Origin: Mesorhizobium mediterraneum | GTDB taxonomy: Bacteria > Pseudomonadota > Alphaproteobacteria > Rhizobiales > Rhizobiaceae | Assembly: GCF_002284565.1 (NCBI RefSeq) | Contig: NZ_NPKI01000026.1 | Location: 62,001 to 126,000 of the forward strand | Reading direction: 5' to 3' | DNA: 64,000 bases | Notes under the pieces: model-generated | Database searches by the model: none | What the model saw: only the letters and a program-made list of their open reading frames with translations | Told to the model about the DNA's origin: nothing | Program-made: the position numbers and the translations under genes | In this document: piece by piece, positions 55,185-64,000 of the stretch | Numbering within the stretch: the first letter of the stretch is position 1 | Layout: every line of letters begins with the position of its first letter

Positions 55185-56135
55185 ATGCCGCTACGCTTTA
55201 CGCTCAGACAGTTGGAATATTTCGTCGCCGTTGGCGAGGCTGGCTCCATTGCAAAGGCGGCCGAACAGGTCAACGTGTCACCGCCATCGATTTCGGCCTC
55301 CATCGCGCAGCTGGAAACTGAGTTCGGCGTCCAGCTTTTTGTCCGCAAGCATTCGCACGGCCTCTCGCTCACCGCCGGCGGTCGCGTCTTCCTTAAGGAA
55401 GCCGCCCGCTTGCTCAACGACGCCGACGCCTTGCATGACGTCGCTGGCGACATTGCAGAAAAGGTGCGCGGCCCGCTGGCAGTAGGATGCTTGCTGACGT
55501 TCGCGCAGATCGTCCTGCCGGCTCTGCGCATGAAGTTCGAGCGCGCCTATCCTGATGTGCGCGTACGGCAGTTCGAGCGCAATCAAGGGCAGTTGCTCGA
55601 GATGCTGCAGCGCGGCGAAATCGACCTTGCCCTGACATACGATCTCGAACTGTCGCAGGACATGACCTTTGAGCCGCTGATCCTGGTGCCAGCCTATGTC
55701 ATGCTGCCAGCGGGGCACCGCTTTGCGGGAAAGGCGTCGATCACGACGGAAGAATTGGCCGACGAGCCGATGGTGTTGCTCGACCTGCCTTTCAGTCGCG
55801 AATATTTCCTGTCGGCGTTCCACCAGCGGGGAATCCGACCGAACATCGCCGAGCGCACAGGCGACATTGCGGTTATGCGCACTATGGTGGCCAATGGCTT
55901 CGGCTACGGCATCGCCAATATGCGGCCGCTCAACACCCTGGCGCCGGACGGCAAGCCACTTGTCTTTGTGCCGCTGGATGGTGACTTGCGACCTCTGACC
56001 ATGGGCGTCGCCTTGCCCAACTCTGAACATCGCACGCAAACCGTCCAGGCGTTCATCGATCACTGCCGGCATTTTGTGGTTGAGCAAGGCGTATTCGGCG
56101 CCGGGCGGGCGGTGGAACACCAGTCGATTGGCTAG
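55185..56135 (+). CDS. LysR-family transcriptional regulator
   Basis: A 316-residue LTTR: N-terminal helix-turn-helix (FVAVGEAGSIAKAAEQVNVSPPSISASIAQLE) and a periplasmic-binding-protein-like effector domain (RGPLAVGCLLTF onward). It lies 50 bp after the aldehyde dehydrogenase gene in the same direction, unlike the usual divergent position, and is convergent with the deacylase gene. It may regulate the catabolic run. Confidence 0.9.
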   Translation: MPLRFTLRQLEYFVAVGEAGSIAKAAEQVNVSPPSISASIAQLETEFGVQLFVRKHSHGLSLTAGGRVFLKEAARLLNDADALHDVAGDIAEKVRGPLAVGCLLTFAQIVLPALRMKFERAYPDVRVRQFERNQGQLLEMLQRGEIDLALTYDLELSQDMTFEPLILVPAYVMLPAGHRFAGKASITTEELADEPMVLLDLPFSREYFLSAFHQRGIRPNIAERTGDIAVMRTMVANGFGYGIANMRPLNTLAPDGKPLVFVPLDGDLRPLTMGVALPNSEHRTQTVQAFIDHCRHFVVEQGVFGAGRAVEHQSIG

Positions 56136-56170
56136 ATCAGCCACCCAATCAAATCGGAACCGCTCTGTTG

Positions 56171-57334
56171 CTAAGCTCGAAGTTGGTCGTCGGCAAGCCG
56201 CCGCAGCAATTCGTCCAGCATGTTGTCGCAGCGGCGCATCTGCTCGACGCTGACGAATTCGTCCGGCTTGTGCCCTTGCGCCATCGACCCCGGTCCGCAT
56301 ACGACCGTCGGCGTGCCGAGATCGCTGCTGAAAAGGCCACCTTCCGTGCCGAAGGCAACCTTGATGGTGTCGTTGGCGCCGGTCAGCGATTTGACGAAAG
56401 CGACGGCTTGCGAACTGAGCGGCGTATCCAGGCCGGGATAGGTGTTGGTGATGTCGATGTCGATCGCCGCCTCGGGCGCGATGGCCGAAGCTTCGACGGC
56501 AATGCGCGCTGCCTCCGCGCGCAGACCGTCGAGGATCTCCTGAGGGTTGTCGGCTGCAATATTGCGGATCTCGAAGTCGATCTGACAGAGGTTCGGCACG
56601 ATGTTCAGCGCCACGCCGGCGTTCATCTTGCCGACGTGGACGGTTGTGTAGGGAATGTCGTAGTCGCCATCGCGGGCGCCATCACGCGCCAGCCGGTCCT
56701 GTTCCCGGCGCAAGGCGGCGACGAAGTCGCAGCCGAGATGGATGGCGTTGAGCGCCAGTGGAGCCAGCGCCGAATGGCCTTCGCGTCCCTTGCAGATGGC
56801 GCGTGCGGCAAGCTTGCCCTTGTGACCCGTCGCCACCTTCATGCCGGTCGGCTCGCCGATGATGCATAGCAACGGCCGTTGCGGGGCTCCTCGCAGCATG
56901 TCGATCAGGCTGCGCACGCCGATGCAGCCGATCTCCTCGTCGTAGGAGAGTGCCAGGTGCAACGGGGTCTGCAGTGTCATTTTCGAGGCCGTGACACATG
57001 CAGCGAGCGCGCTGGCGACGAAGCCCTTCATGTCGGCCGCCCCGCGTCCGTAAAGCTTGCCGTCGCGCTCGCTCATCTCGAAGGGCGGCAGCGTCCAGTT
57101 CTGGCCGTCGATGGGAACGACGTCGGTGTGGCCGGACAGCATGATGCCGGAAGTGCCGGCCGGTCCGATAGTGGCAAAGAGGTTGGCCTTATGGCCATCC
57201 TCGCTTTGAATGATCTGGCAGGCAATGCCATGCGCGTCCAGCAGGTCCGCTACGTAGCCGATAAGGTCGAGATTCGAGTCACGGCTCACCGTCGGGAATG
57301 CGATCAGCTTTTCAAGGATCCGGATGCTGTCCAT
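56171..57334 (-). CDS. ArgE/DapE-family M20 peptidase (N-acyl amino acid deacylase)
   Basis: A 387-residue zinc hydrolase annotated in relatives as acetylornithine deacetylase. Metal-site segments: SGHTDVVP (His, Asp), YGRGAADMKG (Asp), YDEEIGCIG (Glu-Glu), IGEPTGM and the late GHKPDEFV (His). An isolated catabolic context, with no arg genes, suggests deacylation of an imported N-acyl amino acid or ectoine-like compound rather than arginine synthesis. Divergent from the flavoprotein gene at 57577. Confidence 0.87.
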   Translation of the reverse strand: MDSIRILEKLIAFPTVSRDSNLDLIGYVADLLDAHGIACQIIQSEDGHKANLFATIGPAGTSGIMLSGHTDVVPIDGQNWTLPPFEMSERDGKLYGRGAADMKGFVASALAACVTASKMTLQTPLHLALSYDEEIGCIGVRSLIDMLRGAPQRPLLCIIGEPTGMKVATGHKGKLAARAICKGREGHSALAPLALNAIHLGCDFVAALRREQDRLARDGARDGDYDIPYTTVHVGKMNAGVALNIVPNLCQIDFEIRNIAADNPQEILDGLRAEAARIAVEASAIAPEAAIDIDITNTYPGLDTPLSSQAVAFVKSLTGANDTIKVAFGTEGGLFSSDLGTPTVVCGPGSMAQGHKPDEFVSVEQMRRCDNMLDELLRRLADDQLRA

Positions 57335-57576
57335 GCGTCTAAATCTCGTTGCCCGTGCGAGCTATCTAGCATCGCGTGGCCACGGCCTTGAAGTCGCATT
57401 TGGCTCAGCCGGGATTCACCGGATGCTAATCCAGGCCGTGCCGATTAGGCGGGTCCTAATCGGCACGGAAGAAATCTGTAGTTTTCCGGCGCCTGCCTCA
57501 ACTTATGAGTAGTCTCTCGGCATCAACCTAATGGCGCTCGCCAGACTGGCTTGCGCCGCGGCTCGAGGAAAGCTCC

Positions 57577-59646
57577 ATGCGCGATCCACGCTACGACATT
57601 CTGTTCGAGCCCATGAAGATCGGTCCGGTGACCGCCAAGAACCGCTTCTATCAGGTTCCGCATTGCAATGGCGGCGGCTACCGCGATCCATCTGCTGCGG
57701 CCGAGATGCGCCGCATCAAGTCGGAAGGCGGCTGGGGCGTCATTTTCACCGAGCAGACCGAAATGCACCATACCTCGGAGATCACGCCCTTCATCGAGCT
57801 CAGGCTGTGGGACGACGCCGATATCCCAGCACTGGCCAAGATGGCCAGCGCCATGCACCAGCATGGCGCGCTGGCCGGCATCCAGCTGGCCTATTCAGGC
57901 ATCAACGGCCCGAATCTCTACACCAAGGAAGTGCCACGCGGACCGTCGGCCCTGCCCATCCGGACCTTCACCAACGATCCGGTTCAGGCGCGCGCCATGG
58001 ATAAGCAAGATATCCGCGACCTGCGCCGCTGGCACCGCAATGCCTTCAAGCGTGCCAGGCGGGCGGGCTTCGACCTGGTTTGTCTCTACGGCGCGCATGG
58101 CTTCGGCATCATCCAGCACTTCCTGTCTACCGCCACCAACCAGCGCAGCGACGAATATGGCGGCTCGCTGGAAAACCGCTCGCGGCTGATGCGTGAGCTG
58201 ATCGAAGAGGGCCGGGATGCCATCGGCGACACCTGCGGCCTGACGCTGCGGCTGTCGCTGGACGAGATGATCGGCGAGCTTGGCTTCGCCAATTCCGAAG
58301 TGCGTGACATGATCGAGATGCACGCCGACCTGCCCGATCTCTGGGATCTGGCTCATGGCGCCTGGGAGGACTGCTCCGGGCCGTCGCGGTTCAAGGAGGA
58401 GGCCGCGCAGGAGAGCCTCGTGTCCGGCATCAAGAAGCTGACCTCGAAGCCGGTCGTCGGTGTCGGTCGCTTCACGTCGCCCGATGTGATGGTGAAGATG
58501 ATCAGGTCCGGCACGCTTGATTTCATCGGCTGTGCGCGGCCATCGATTGCCGATCCCTTCCTGCCGAAGAAGGTGGAGGAGGGGCGGATCGAGGATATTC
58601 GCGAATGCATCGGCTGCAACATCTGCATTACCGGCGACATGACGATGTCCATCTCGCGCTGCACGCAGAATCCAACGTTCATGGAGGAGTGGCGCAAAGG
58701 CTGGCATCCGGAACACATGCAGGCCAAGGGCGACAGCGAGAGCGTGCTGATCGTCGGCGCCGGCCCTGCCGGGCTGGAGGCCGCTCGCGCACTCGGCCTG
58801 CGTGGCTATAAGGTGGCCGTTGCCGAAGCCGGCACCGAACTCGGCGGCCGCGTGGCGCGCGAATGCCGCTTGCCTGGCCTCTCCGCATGGGGCCGCGTGC
58901 GCGACTATCGCCAGTATCAGCTCAGCCAAATGTCGAATGTCGACGTCTACTTCGAAAGCCGGTTGTCTGCCGAGGACATATTGGCCTTCGGCTTTCAAAA
59001 CGTTGCCATCGCCACCGGCTCGACATGGCGCAGCGACGGCGTGGCGCGCGCGCATGTCGTGCCGATGCCGATCGATCCGGTCATGCCGGTCTACACGCCG
59101 GACGATCTGATGGGCGGCAATGTGCCGACCGGCAATGTCGTGCTGTTCGACGACGACCACTACTACATGGGTGGCGTTCTGGCGGAGCTTATGGCGCGCC
59201 AGGGCGCGAAGGTGACGCTGGTGACGCCATCCGCCTATGTATCCGACTGGACCCGCAACACGCTGGAGCAGGGCGCCATCCATCGCCGGCTGGCTGACCT
59301 CGGCGTTGAGATCGTGTTGAACCGGATCGTGACGCGCATTGTGCCGGGAGGTGTTGCCACCGCCTGTGCATATACTGGCAACCGACGTGACATCGCCGCA
59401 GACGCTGTGGTGCTGGTGACGTCGCGCCAACAGGACGATGGCGTCTGGCAGGGCTTGAAGGCGCGGAGGGACGAATGGGCCGATAACGGCATTCGCTCGA
59501 TCAAGGTCATCGGCGATGCCGAGGCGCCGGGGCCGATCGCGTGGGCAACTTATGCGGGGCACCGCTTTGCTCGCGAGCTGGATGAAGCCGATATTGGCGA
59601 CGCACTGCCCTTCCGTCGCGAGATCACGGCATTGGCCGCGGAATAG
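57577..59646 (+). CDS. Trimethylamine-dehydrogenase-family iron-sulfur flavoprotein (N-demethylase candidate)
   Basis: A 689-residue enzyme: an N-terminal OYE-like TIM barrel, then a [4Fe-4S] site (CIGCNICITGDM... with a later RCTQNP), then two dinucleotide-binding domains (VGAGPAGLEAAR). The Cys in NRFYQVPHC corresponds to the residue that binds FMN covalently in trimethylamine dehydrogenase, and WRKGWHPE is also shared. Relatives include dimethylamine, dimethylglycine (DgcA) and N-methylproline (StcD) demethylases. GAGGAAAG precedes the ATG. It likely demethylates a methylated amine; which one is unknown. No partner electron-transfer flavoprotein genes are in the window. Confidence 0.87.
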   Translation: MRDPRYDILFEPMKIGPVTAKNRFYQVPHCNGGGYRDPSAAAEMRRIKSEGGWGVIFTEQTEMHHTSEITPFIELRLWDDADIPALAKMASAMHQHGALAGIQLAYSGINGPNLYTKEVPRGPSALPIRTFTNDPVQARAMDKQDIRDLRRWHRNAFKRARRAGFDLVCLYGAHGFGIIQHFLSTATNQRSDEYGGSLENRSRLMRELIEEGRDAIGDTCGLTLRLSLDEMIGELGFANSEVRDMIEMHADLPDLWDLAHGAWEDCSGPSRFKEEAAQESLVSGIKKLTSKPVVGVGRFTSPDVMVKMIRSGTLDFIGCARPSIADPFLPKKVEEGRIEDIRECIGCNICITGDMTMSISRCTQNPTFMEEWRKGWHPEHMQAKGDSESVLIVGAGPAGLEAARALGLRGYKVAVAEAGTELGGRVARECRLPGLSAWGRVRDYRQYQLSQMSNVDVYFESRLSAEDILAFGFQNVAIATGSTWRSDGVARAHVVPMPIDPVMPVYTPDDLMGGNVPTGNVVLFDDDHYYMGGVLAELMARQGAKVTLVTPSAYVSDWTRNTLEQGAIHRRLADLGVEIVLNRIVTRIVPGGVATACAYTGNRRDIAADAVVLVTSRQQDDGVWQGLKARRDEWADNGIRSIKVIGDAEAPGPIAWATYAGHRFARELDEADIGDALPFRREITALAAE

Positions 59647-59803
59647 TTTGAGAAGAAATAGATAGATTTGAAGCCGTTCATGCTTCTGTTGCTCAGCATT
59701 CGACGAGCCACAAATTCGCGAGGATGTATCGGCGCCCCGAACCTTTGGAGATAGCCAGGCGCCCAGACGGAGAAGGCAGATAGCCCAGTTCTCGTTTGCT
59801 GCA

Positions 59804-60205
59804 CTACTGCATTTGGATTCCGTTCATCGGCATCATGTTGTGATTGAGGTGCGTCATGATCCAGACGGAACCGAGCACGACAAGCACGACAATGAATACG
59901 CCGAAGGCCAGCGCCAGGACGTTGTTCGTGTTGTCCGGGCCTGTGGTGAGATGAATGAAAAAGACGAGGTGCACGCCCATCTGCGCAATGGCGAGCACAA
60001 CGAGCGCGGAGATGATCGCCGGCTGGTAGATGAGACCGCTCTGCGCCGCGACGAAAGAGGCGATGGTCAGCAGGATGGCCAGGCCAAACCCTGTCACGTA
60101 GCCCAGCAGGCCGCCGGCCACCTCCTGCTCGTTGATGCGCTCTTCGCCAGGCGCGGAATCGTCAAGGTCGGCGAATTCTTCGGGGCGGTGGTCACGATCG
60201 CTCAT
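59804..60205 (-). CDS. cyoD: Cytochrome bo3 quinol oxidase subunit IV
   Basis: A 133-residue membrane protein with three helices (GLLGYVTGFGLAILLTIASF, PAIISALVVLAIAQMGVHLVFF, VLALAFGVFIVVLVVLGSVW). An unusually hydrophilic ~30-residue N-terminus precedes them. The start overlaps the cyoC stop by 4 bp (ATGA). Last gene of cyoABCD; no cyoE (heme O synthase) follows within the window. Confidence 0.9.
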   Translation of the reverse strand: MSDRDHRPEEFADLDDSAPGEERINEQEVAGGLLGYVTGFGLAILLTIASFVAAQSGLIYQPAIISALVVLAIAQMGVHLVFFIHLTTGPDNTNNVLALAFGVFIVVLVVLGSVWIMTHLNHNMMPMNGIQMQ

Positions 60206-60885
60206 GCGCTGGCTCCCAGAAGATACACGAGAGTGAAGATCGCGATCCAGATGATGTCCAGCGCATGCCAGAACAGGTTGAAACACTGAAGGCGACGCAA
60301 GATGTCGGCGCGAAAACCCTTCACCCAAAGCTGCGCGATCATCGTGCCCAGCCAGAGCAGGCCCATTCCCACGTGCAGGCCATGGCATCCAACCAGCGCA
60401 AAGAAGGCAGAAAGGAAGGCGCTGCGCGAAGGACCGGCACCTTCCTCGATCATTCCGGCGAATTCCTGCACCTCGAGGACAAGAAATGCGGCGCCCAGGA
60501 TCCCTGTCACAAGCAGCCAGATCTGTGTCCAGACCATATCGCGCCGGTGGCTGGCAAGACTTCCCAGACCGCAAGTGAAGCTGGAGGTGAGAAGCAGCCC
60601 GGTCTGGATCGCGACCCTGGGGAGCTCGAACAGATCGACGCCGGACGGGCCCCCGGCGATCTCCTTCGCCAGCACGGCGTAGGCCGCGAAGAAGGCCGAG
60701 AACATGATGATGTCGGACAGCAGGAAAATCCAGAAGCCGTAGGCGACGGTCACGAATTTCGAAGCCGGTCCACCTTCGCCGTGCCCCGTCGCACCATGAC
60801 TATGGCCGGAGCCGTGGCCGAGCCGATGTGGATCTGGCCTGCCAGGCGAAATGGCGCCTGGCAGCGCTCCCGAAACCGCGCTCAT
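60202..60885 (-). CDS. cyoC: Cytochrome bo3 quinol oxidase subunit III
   Basis: A 227-residue subunit III with five predicted helices; FGFWIFLLSD-like segment (AYGFWIFLLSDIIMFSAFFAAY) and FFALVGCHGLHVGMGLLWLG match the family. A His-rich N-terminus (GHGSGHSHGATGHGEGG) precedes helix 1. It overlaps cyoB by 4 bp. Confidence 0.92.
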   Translation of the reverse strand: MSAVSGALPGAISPGRPDPHRLGHGSGHSHGATGHGEGGPASKFVTVAYGFWIFLLSDIIMFSAFFAAYAVLAKEIAGGPSGVDLFELPRVAIQTGLLLTSSFTCGLGSLASHRRDMVWTQIWLLVTGILGAAFLVLEVQEFAGMIEEGAGPSRSAFLSAFFALVGCHGLHVGMGLLWLGTMIAQLWVKGFRADILRRLQCFNLFWHALDIIWIAIFTLVYLLGASA

Positions 60886-62876
60886 GCGAGTTCCTCCCCG
60901 TGCTTAGACCAAGCAGGCTGACCGGCGCGTTCAATGCGCTCGAGCTCTTCGGCGGACACCTCATATTCGGCGACGTCACGCCAGGCAAAGACCACGAAGG
61001 TGGCGTAGGCGCCGATAAGACCGATGATGGCTAGCCACCAGATGTGCCATATGAGCGCGAATCCAACGAGGGTCGCGAAGAAGGCGGCCACGAATCCGGT
61101 AGGACTGTTCTTCGGCATCTCGATCGGTTCATAGGCCGGCTCCTCGCCCGAATCCTGCATTTCGATCCTGCGCTGCTTCATGGTCCAGTAGGCTTCCTCG
61201 CCTCCCACATGCGGAAGTCTGGCAAAATTGAAGCTTGGCGGCGGAGACGATGTAGACCATTCCAGCGAGCGGCCGTCCCATGGGTCGCCGGTTTCGTCGC
61301 GCAACTCATCACGGTGCCTGATTGATACGACAAGCTGCGTGATCTGACAGGCCGCACCAACGATCATCACAAGAATACCGCAGGCCGCAACGATCAGCCA
61401 AGGCACCCAAGGGTCGATTTCGATGTGCTGAAGGCGGCGCGTCATCCCCTGCAGCCCGACGATATACAGTGGCAGGAAGACGAGAATGAACCCGAGCAGC
61501 GTGAACCAGAACGCCGCCTTGCCCCAGCCTTCATGCAGCCGGAAGCCGAACGCCTTCGGGAACCAATAGGTGAAGCCTGCGAAAGCCCCAAACAGCACGC
61601 CTGCGATGATGACATTGTGGAAATGCGCAACAAGGAACATCGAGTTGTGCAGCATGAAATCGGCAGGCGGAACGGCCAGCAGCACGCCGGTCATGCCGCC
61701 GACGGTGAAGGTGGTGATGAAGCCGATGGCCCACAGCATCGGCGTGTCGAAGCGAATGCGTCCGCCATACATGGTGAAGAGCCAGTTGTAGATCTTCACG
61801 CCGGTACCGACTGCAATGATCGAGGTGGCGATGCCGAAGGCGGCATTCACATCTGCGCCGGCGCCCATGGTGAAGAAGTGATGCAGCCACACCATGAAAG
61901 AAACGATGCAGATGAAGAGCGTAGCGGCCACCATCGAACGGTAACCGAACAGCGGCTTTGACGAGAAGGTGGAGAACACTTCCGAAAAGATGCCGAAGGC
62001 GGGCAGCACGAGGATATAGACCTCCGGATGGCCCCAGGCCCAGATGAGGTTCACGAACATCATAGGGTTGCCGCCAGCCTCGTTCGTGAAGAAGTGGAAC
62101 CCTAGATAGCGATCGAGCGTGAGCATCGCCAATGTCGCCGTCAGGATGGGAAACGCCGCGACGATGAGGAGGTTGGCGGCGAGCGAGGTCCAGCAGAACA
62201 TGGGCATGCGCAGATAGCCCATCCCCAGAGCGCGCATCTTCAGAATCGTGGCAACCAGATTGACGCCGGTCATCAGCGTGCCGACGCCCGAGATCTGGAT
62301 CGCCCAGAGATAGTAATCGACGCCGACGCCCGGGGAGTAGTCGAGCTCCGATAGCGGCGCGTAGGGGAGCCACCCGGTGCGGGCGAATTCGCCAATCACC
62401 AGTGAAATATTGACAAGCAGTGCACCCGACGCAGTCAGCCAGAAGCTGACGGAATTGAGCGTCGGAAAGGCCACATCGCGCACGCCGAGTTGCAGCGGCA
62501 CCACGAGATTCATGAGGCCGATCATGAACGGCATTGCGCCGAAGAAGATCATGATGGTGCCGTGCGCGGAAAATATCTGGTCATAGTGGTCGGGCGGCAG
62601 ATAGCCTGGCCCATGTATGGCGGCGATCTGCTGGGTGCGCATCATGATCGCGTCGATGAAACCGCGCAGCAGCATAAGCACCGCCAAAAGTACGTACATG
62701 ACGCCGATCCGCTTGTGGTCCACCGAGGTGATCCACTCGCGCCACAGGTAGGGCCAGAAGCCTTTGACGGTGATCCAGGCCAACACGCCGATAGCCGCAA
62801 GGAAGACGACGAGAGCGGCGATGAGGGGGATCGGCTCATCGAAGGGAATCGCGGACCAGTCGAGCTTTCCCAGCAT
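60882..62876 (-). CDS. cyoB: Cytochrome bo3 quinol oxidase subunit I
   Basis: A 664-residue catalytic subunit that reduces O2 with quinol electrons and pumps protons. Heme and copper ligands are in HGTIMIFF, WAWGHPEVYILVLP (the CuB His and cross-linked Tyr), VWLHHFFTMGAG and LVAHFHNVI. SVDHKRIG and LLRGFIDAIMMRTQQ match the quinol-binding region of CyoB. The C-terminal extension (SPPPSFNFARLP) is also typical. Starts 3 bp after cyoA. Confidence 0.95.
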   Translation of the reverse strand: MLGKLDWSAIPFDEPIPLIAALVVFLAAIGVLAWITVKGFWPYLWREWITSVDHKRIGVMYVLLAVLMLLRGFIDAIMMRTQQIAAIHGPGYLPPDHYDQIFSAHGTIMIFFGAMPFMIGLMNLVVPLQLGVRDVAFPTLNSVSFWLTASGALLVNISLVIGEFARTGWLPYAPLSELDYSPGVGVDYYLWAIQISGVGTLMTGVNLVATILKMRALGMGYLRMPMFCWTSLAANLLIVAAFPILTATLAMLTLDRYLGFHFFTNEAGGNPMMFVNLIWAWGHPEVYILVLPAFGIFSEVFSTFSSKPLFGYRSMVAATLFICIVSFMVWLHHFFTMGAGADVNAAFGIATSIIAVGTGVKIYNWLFTMYGGRIRFDTPMLWAIGFITTFTVGGMTGVLLAVPPADFMLHNSMFLVAHFHNVIIAGVLFGAFAGFTYWFPKAFGFRLHEGWGKAAFWFTLLGFILVFLPLYIVGLQGMTRRLQHIEIDPWVPWLIVAACGILVMIVGAACQITQLVVSIRHRDELRDETGDPWDGRSLEWSTSSPPPSFNFARLPHVGGEEAYWTMKQRRIEMQDSGEEPAYEPIEMPKNSPTGFVAAFFATLVGFALIWHIWWLAIIGLIGAYATFVVFAWRDVAEYEVSAEELERIERAGQPAWSKHGEELA

Positions 62877-62879
62877 GGT

Positions 62880-63830
62880 TCAACCGCCTCCGTGTCGTTC
62901 ATGTCTGGCATTCGGGTCCGCCGGCGTGGCTGGACCCAAAGGATCGGGGTGGACCCGTGGATTGCCGCCGCGGCCTTCGTTTGGCCCGGGTGCTGGCGGC
63001 AGGTATTGACGCACCACCGCATCAAACAGCCCTGGCTGAACATGCGAGAACGCAAACGGAGCGACGTCCTGGCTTTGTCGAGCGAGTTCGCGGTACGCCC
63101 CCGCGTTCAGGGTCTGGCCGCCGCCGCGGAGGCCCGCCGTCCACTGGGCGAACGCTTCGGGCGGCACGATCCGCACCCGAAAATTCATGTCCGAGAAACC
63201 GTCGCCGCTGTAGTGGGCCGACTGGCCATACAGGACGCCAGGCTTGTCGGCCAGGAGGTTGAGCTCGCTTTCCATACCGTTCATCGCGTAAATCATGCTC
63301 CCGAGCTGCGGAACGAAAAATGTGTTCATTACGCTCGCCGAGGTCAGACGGAACCGCACCGGCGTGCCTGCAGGCATGACCAGTTCGTTGACGCTCGCGA
63401 TTTGCTGGTCGGGGTAGATGAACAGCCATTTCCAATCGAGCGCGACGACTTGCACCTCGAGCGGCGAATTGGTCGACGATAGAGGCTTGCGAGGGTCGAG
63501 CTGATGGGATCCGTAATAAATTAGACCCCCGAGAAAGAGGATCGTCAGCGTGGGAATTGACCAAACGATGAGCTCTATCCGGCCTGAATAGGTGAATCCT
63601 GGATCATATTTGGCGCGGGTGTTGGAAGCGCGAAACCACCATGCAAACCATAGCGCGGCGACGATGGTCGGGACGACGATCACCAACATGACGGCCAGCG
63701 AGTTGAGCAGGATTGTCCGATTGCCGGCGCCGACCGGCCCTTGTGGGTCGAGCACGCCGCCTGCGCAGCCGGCGAGCTCGACCGTGCCCAGCAAGAGAAT
63801 GGTAAGGCCTGACGAGCCAGCCCGCTTCAT
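62880..63830 (-). CDS. cyoA: Cytochrome bo3 quinol oxidase subunit II
   Basis: A 316-residue lipoprotein: signal peptide with lipobox LAGC (Cys22), two membrane helices, then a cupredoxin domain (VVALDWKWLFIYPDQQIASVNEL) that lacks the Cys-x3-Cys CuA ligands, marking a quinol rather than cytochrome c oxidase. The C-terminus is Pro/Gly/His-rich. AGGGA precedes the ATG. First gene of the operon; the promoter should lie in 63831-64000, where I see no gene or clear promoter boxes. Confidence 0.93.
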   Translation of the reverse strand: MKRAGSSGLTILLLGTVELAGCAGGVLDPQGPVGAGNRTILLNSLAVMLVIVVPTIVAALWFAWWFRASNTRAKYDPGFTYSGRIELIVWSIPTLTILFLGGLIYYGSHQLDPRKPLSSTNSPLEVQVVALDWKWLFIYPDQQIASVNELVMPAGTPVRFRLTSASVMNTFFVPQLGSMIYAMNGMESELNLLADKPGVLYGQSAHYSGDGFSDMNFRVRIVPPEAFAQWTAGLRGGGQTLNAGAYRELARQSQDVAPFAFSHVQPGLFDAVVRQYLPPAPGPNEGRGGNPRVHPDPLGPATPADPNARHERHGGG

Positions 63831-64000
63831 GTTCGTCCCTATGGTAGGTGATCACATAGTCACCCGGCTCCGGTTCGTTCGTGGCCACCGGCCACGGGCC
63901 GAAACTATGCGCATCGACGCGAAATCAGCTCCCTCAGCAACGGCTTCAACTTGCAGTGAGAAAGACCGTATACGTCGAAGAATTTCCTGTCTCTCTGGTT

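Noticed and set aside
63604..63888. A 94-codon minus-strand frame overlapping the start of cyoA.
   Set aside because: Mostly an alternative-frame reading of cyoA; Arg-rich low-complexity product with no support.

Overview
The window looks like chromosomal or megaplasmid DNA of an alphaproteobacterium of the order Rhizobiales, most likely Mesorhizobium or a close relative. The reasons are high GC content, many stacked ABC uptake systems with ATGA/GTGA start-stop overlaps, a bacterial transglutaminase-like cysteine proteinase, and a palindromic intergenic repeat of a type I associate with Mesorhizobium. I found no rRNA, tRNA, CRISPR array, transposase or integrase. The genus is an inference from protein resemblance, not from a marker gene.

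Layout. 1-2960: a branched-chain-amino-acid-type (Liv) ABC transporter on the minus strand, with the permease cut by the window edge. 3660-5803: a minus-strand operon of four small or unusual genes (unknown protein, coiled coil, WD40 propeller, short acidic protein) with no function I can assign. 6062-15347: a plus-strand operon behind a textbook sigma-54 promoter. It encodes a soluble di-iron propane/acetone/phenol monooxygenase (PrmABCD = MimABCD), an amidohydrolase, a DUF59 protein, a dedicated GroEL-like chaperonin and a Zn alcohol dehydrogenase. A frameshifted DUF1097 membrane gene follows. The matching AcoR-type sigma-54 activator is convergent at 16171-18225, preceded by a conserved unknown gene.

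19414-27499: a GntR/HutC regulator, a Zn dehydrogenase, a HisD-like (HpsN-type) dehydrogenase, a polyamine-type ABC transporter and an SDR. The best hypothesis is 2,3-dihydroxypropanesulfonate (DHPS) uptake and oxidation, and two HutC-like operators sit in front of the two promoters. 27806-29181: a small secreted protein and a transglutaminase-like cysteine proteinase. 29391-39682: an AraC regulator and a CUT1 sugar ABC transporter bracketed by two paralogous cytoplasmic GH3 glycosidases. 39754-39985: an oxidase gene remnant and a palindromic repeat.

40394-59646 is an amine/amino-acid catabolic region. It holds a GMC (choline-dehydrogenase-like) oxidase, a spermidine/putrescine-type ABC system, a second complete Liv system, a flavin monooxygenase, RidA, a DUF1028 protein, an aldehyde dehydrogenase, a LysR regulator, an ArgE-like deacylase and a trimethylamine-dehydrogenase-family flavoprotein. 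59804-63830 is cyoABCD, a cytochrome bo3 quinol oxidase.

How the parts fit: electrons from propane- or phenol-type hydroxylation, alcohol oxidation and amine demethylation would all reach the quinone pool. The window otherwise reads as several separately regulated scavenging modules (alkane/ketone, sulfonate-like diol, beta-glucoside, methylated amine). The least explained piece is the four-gene operon divergent from the monooxygenase. Start sites below were chosen from ribosome-binding sites and overlaps and often differ from the longest open frame.
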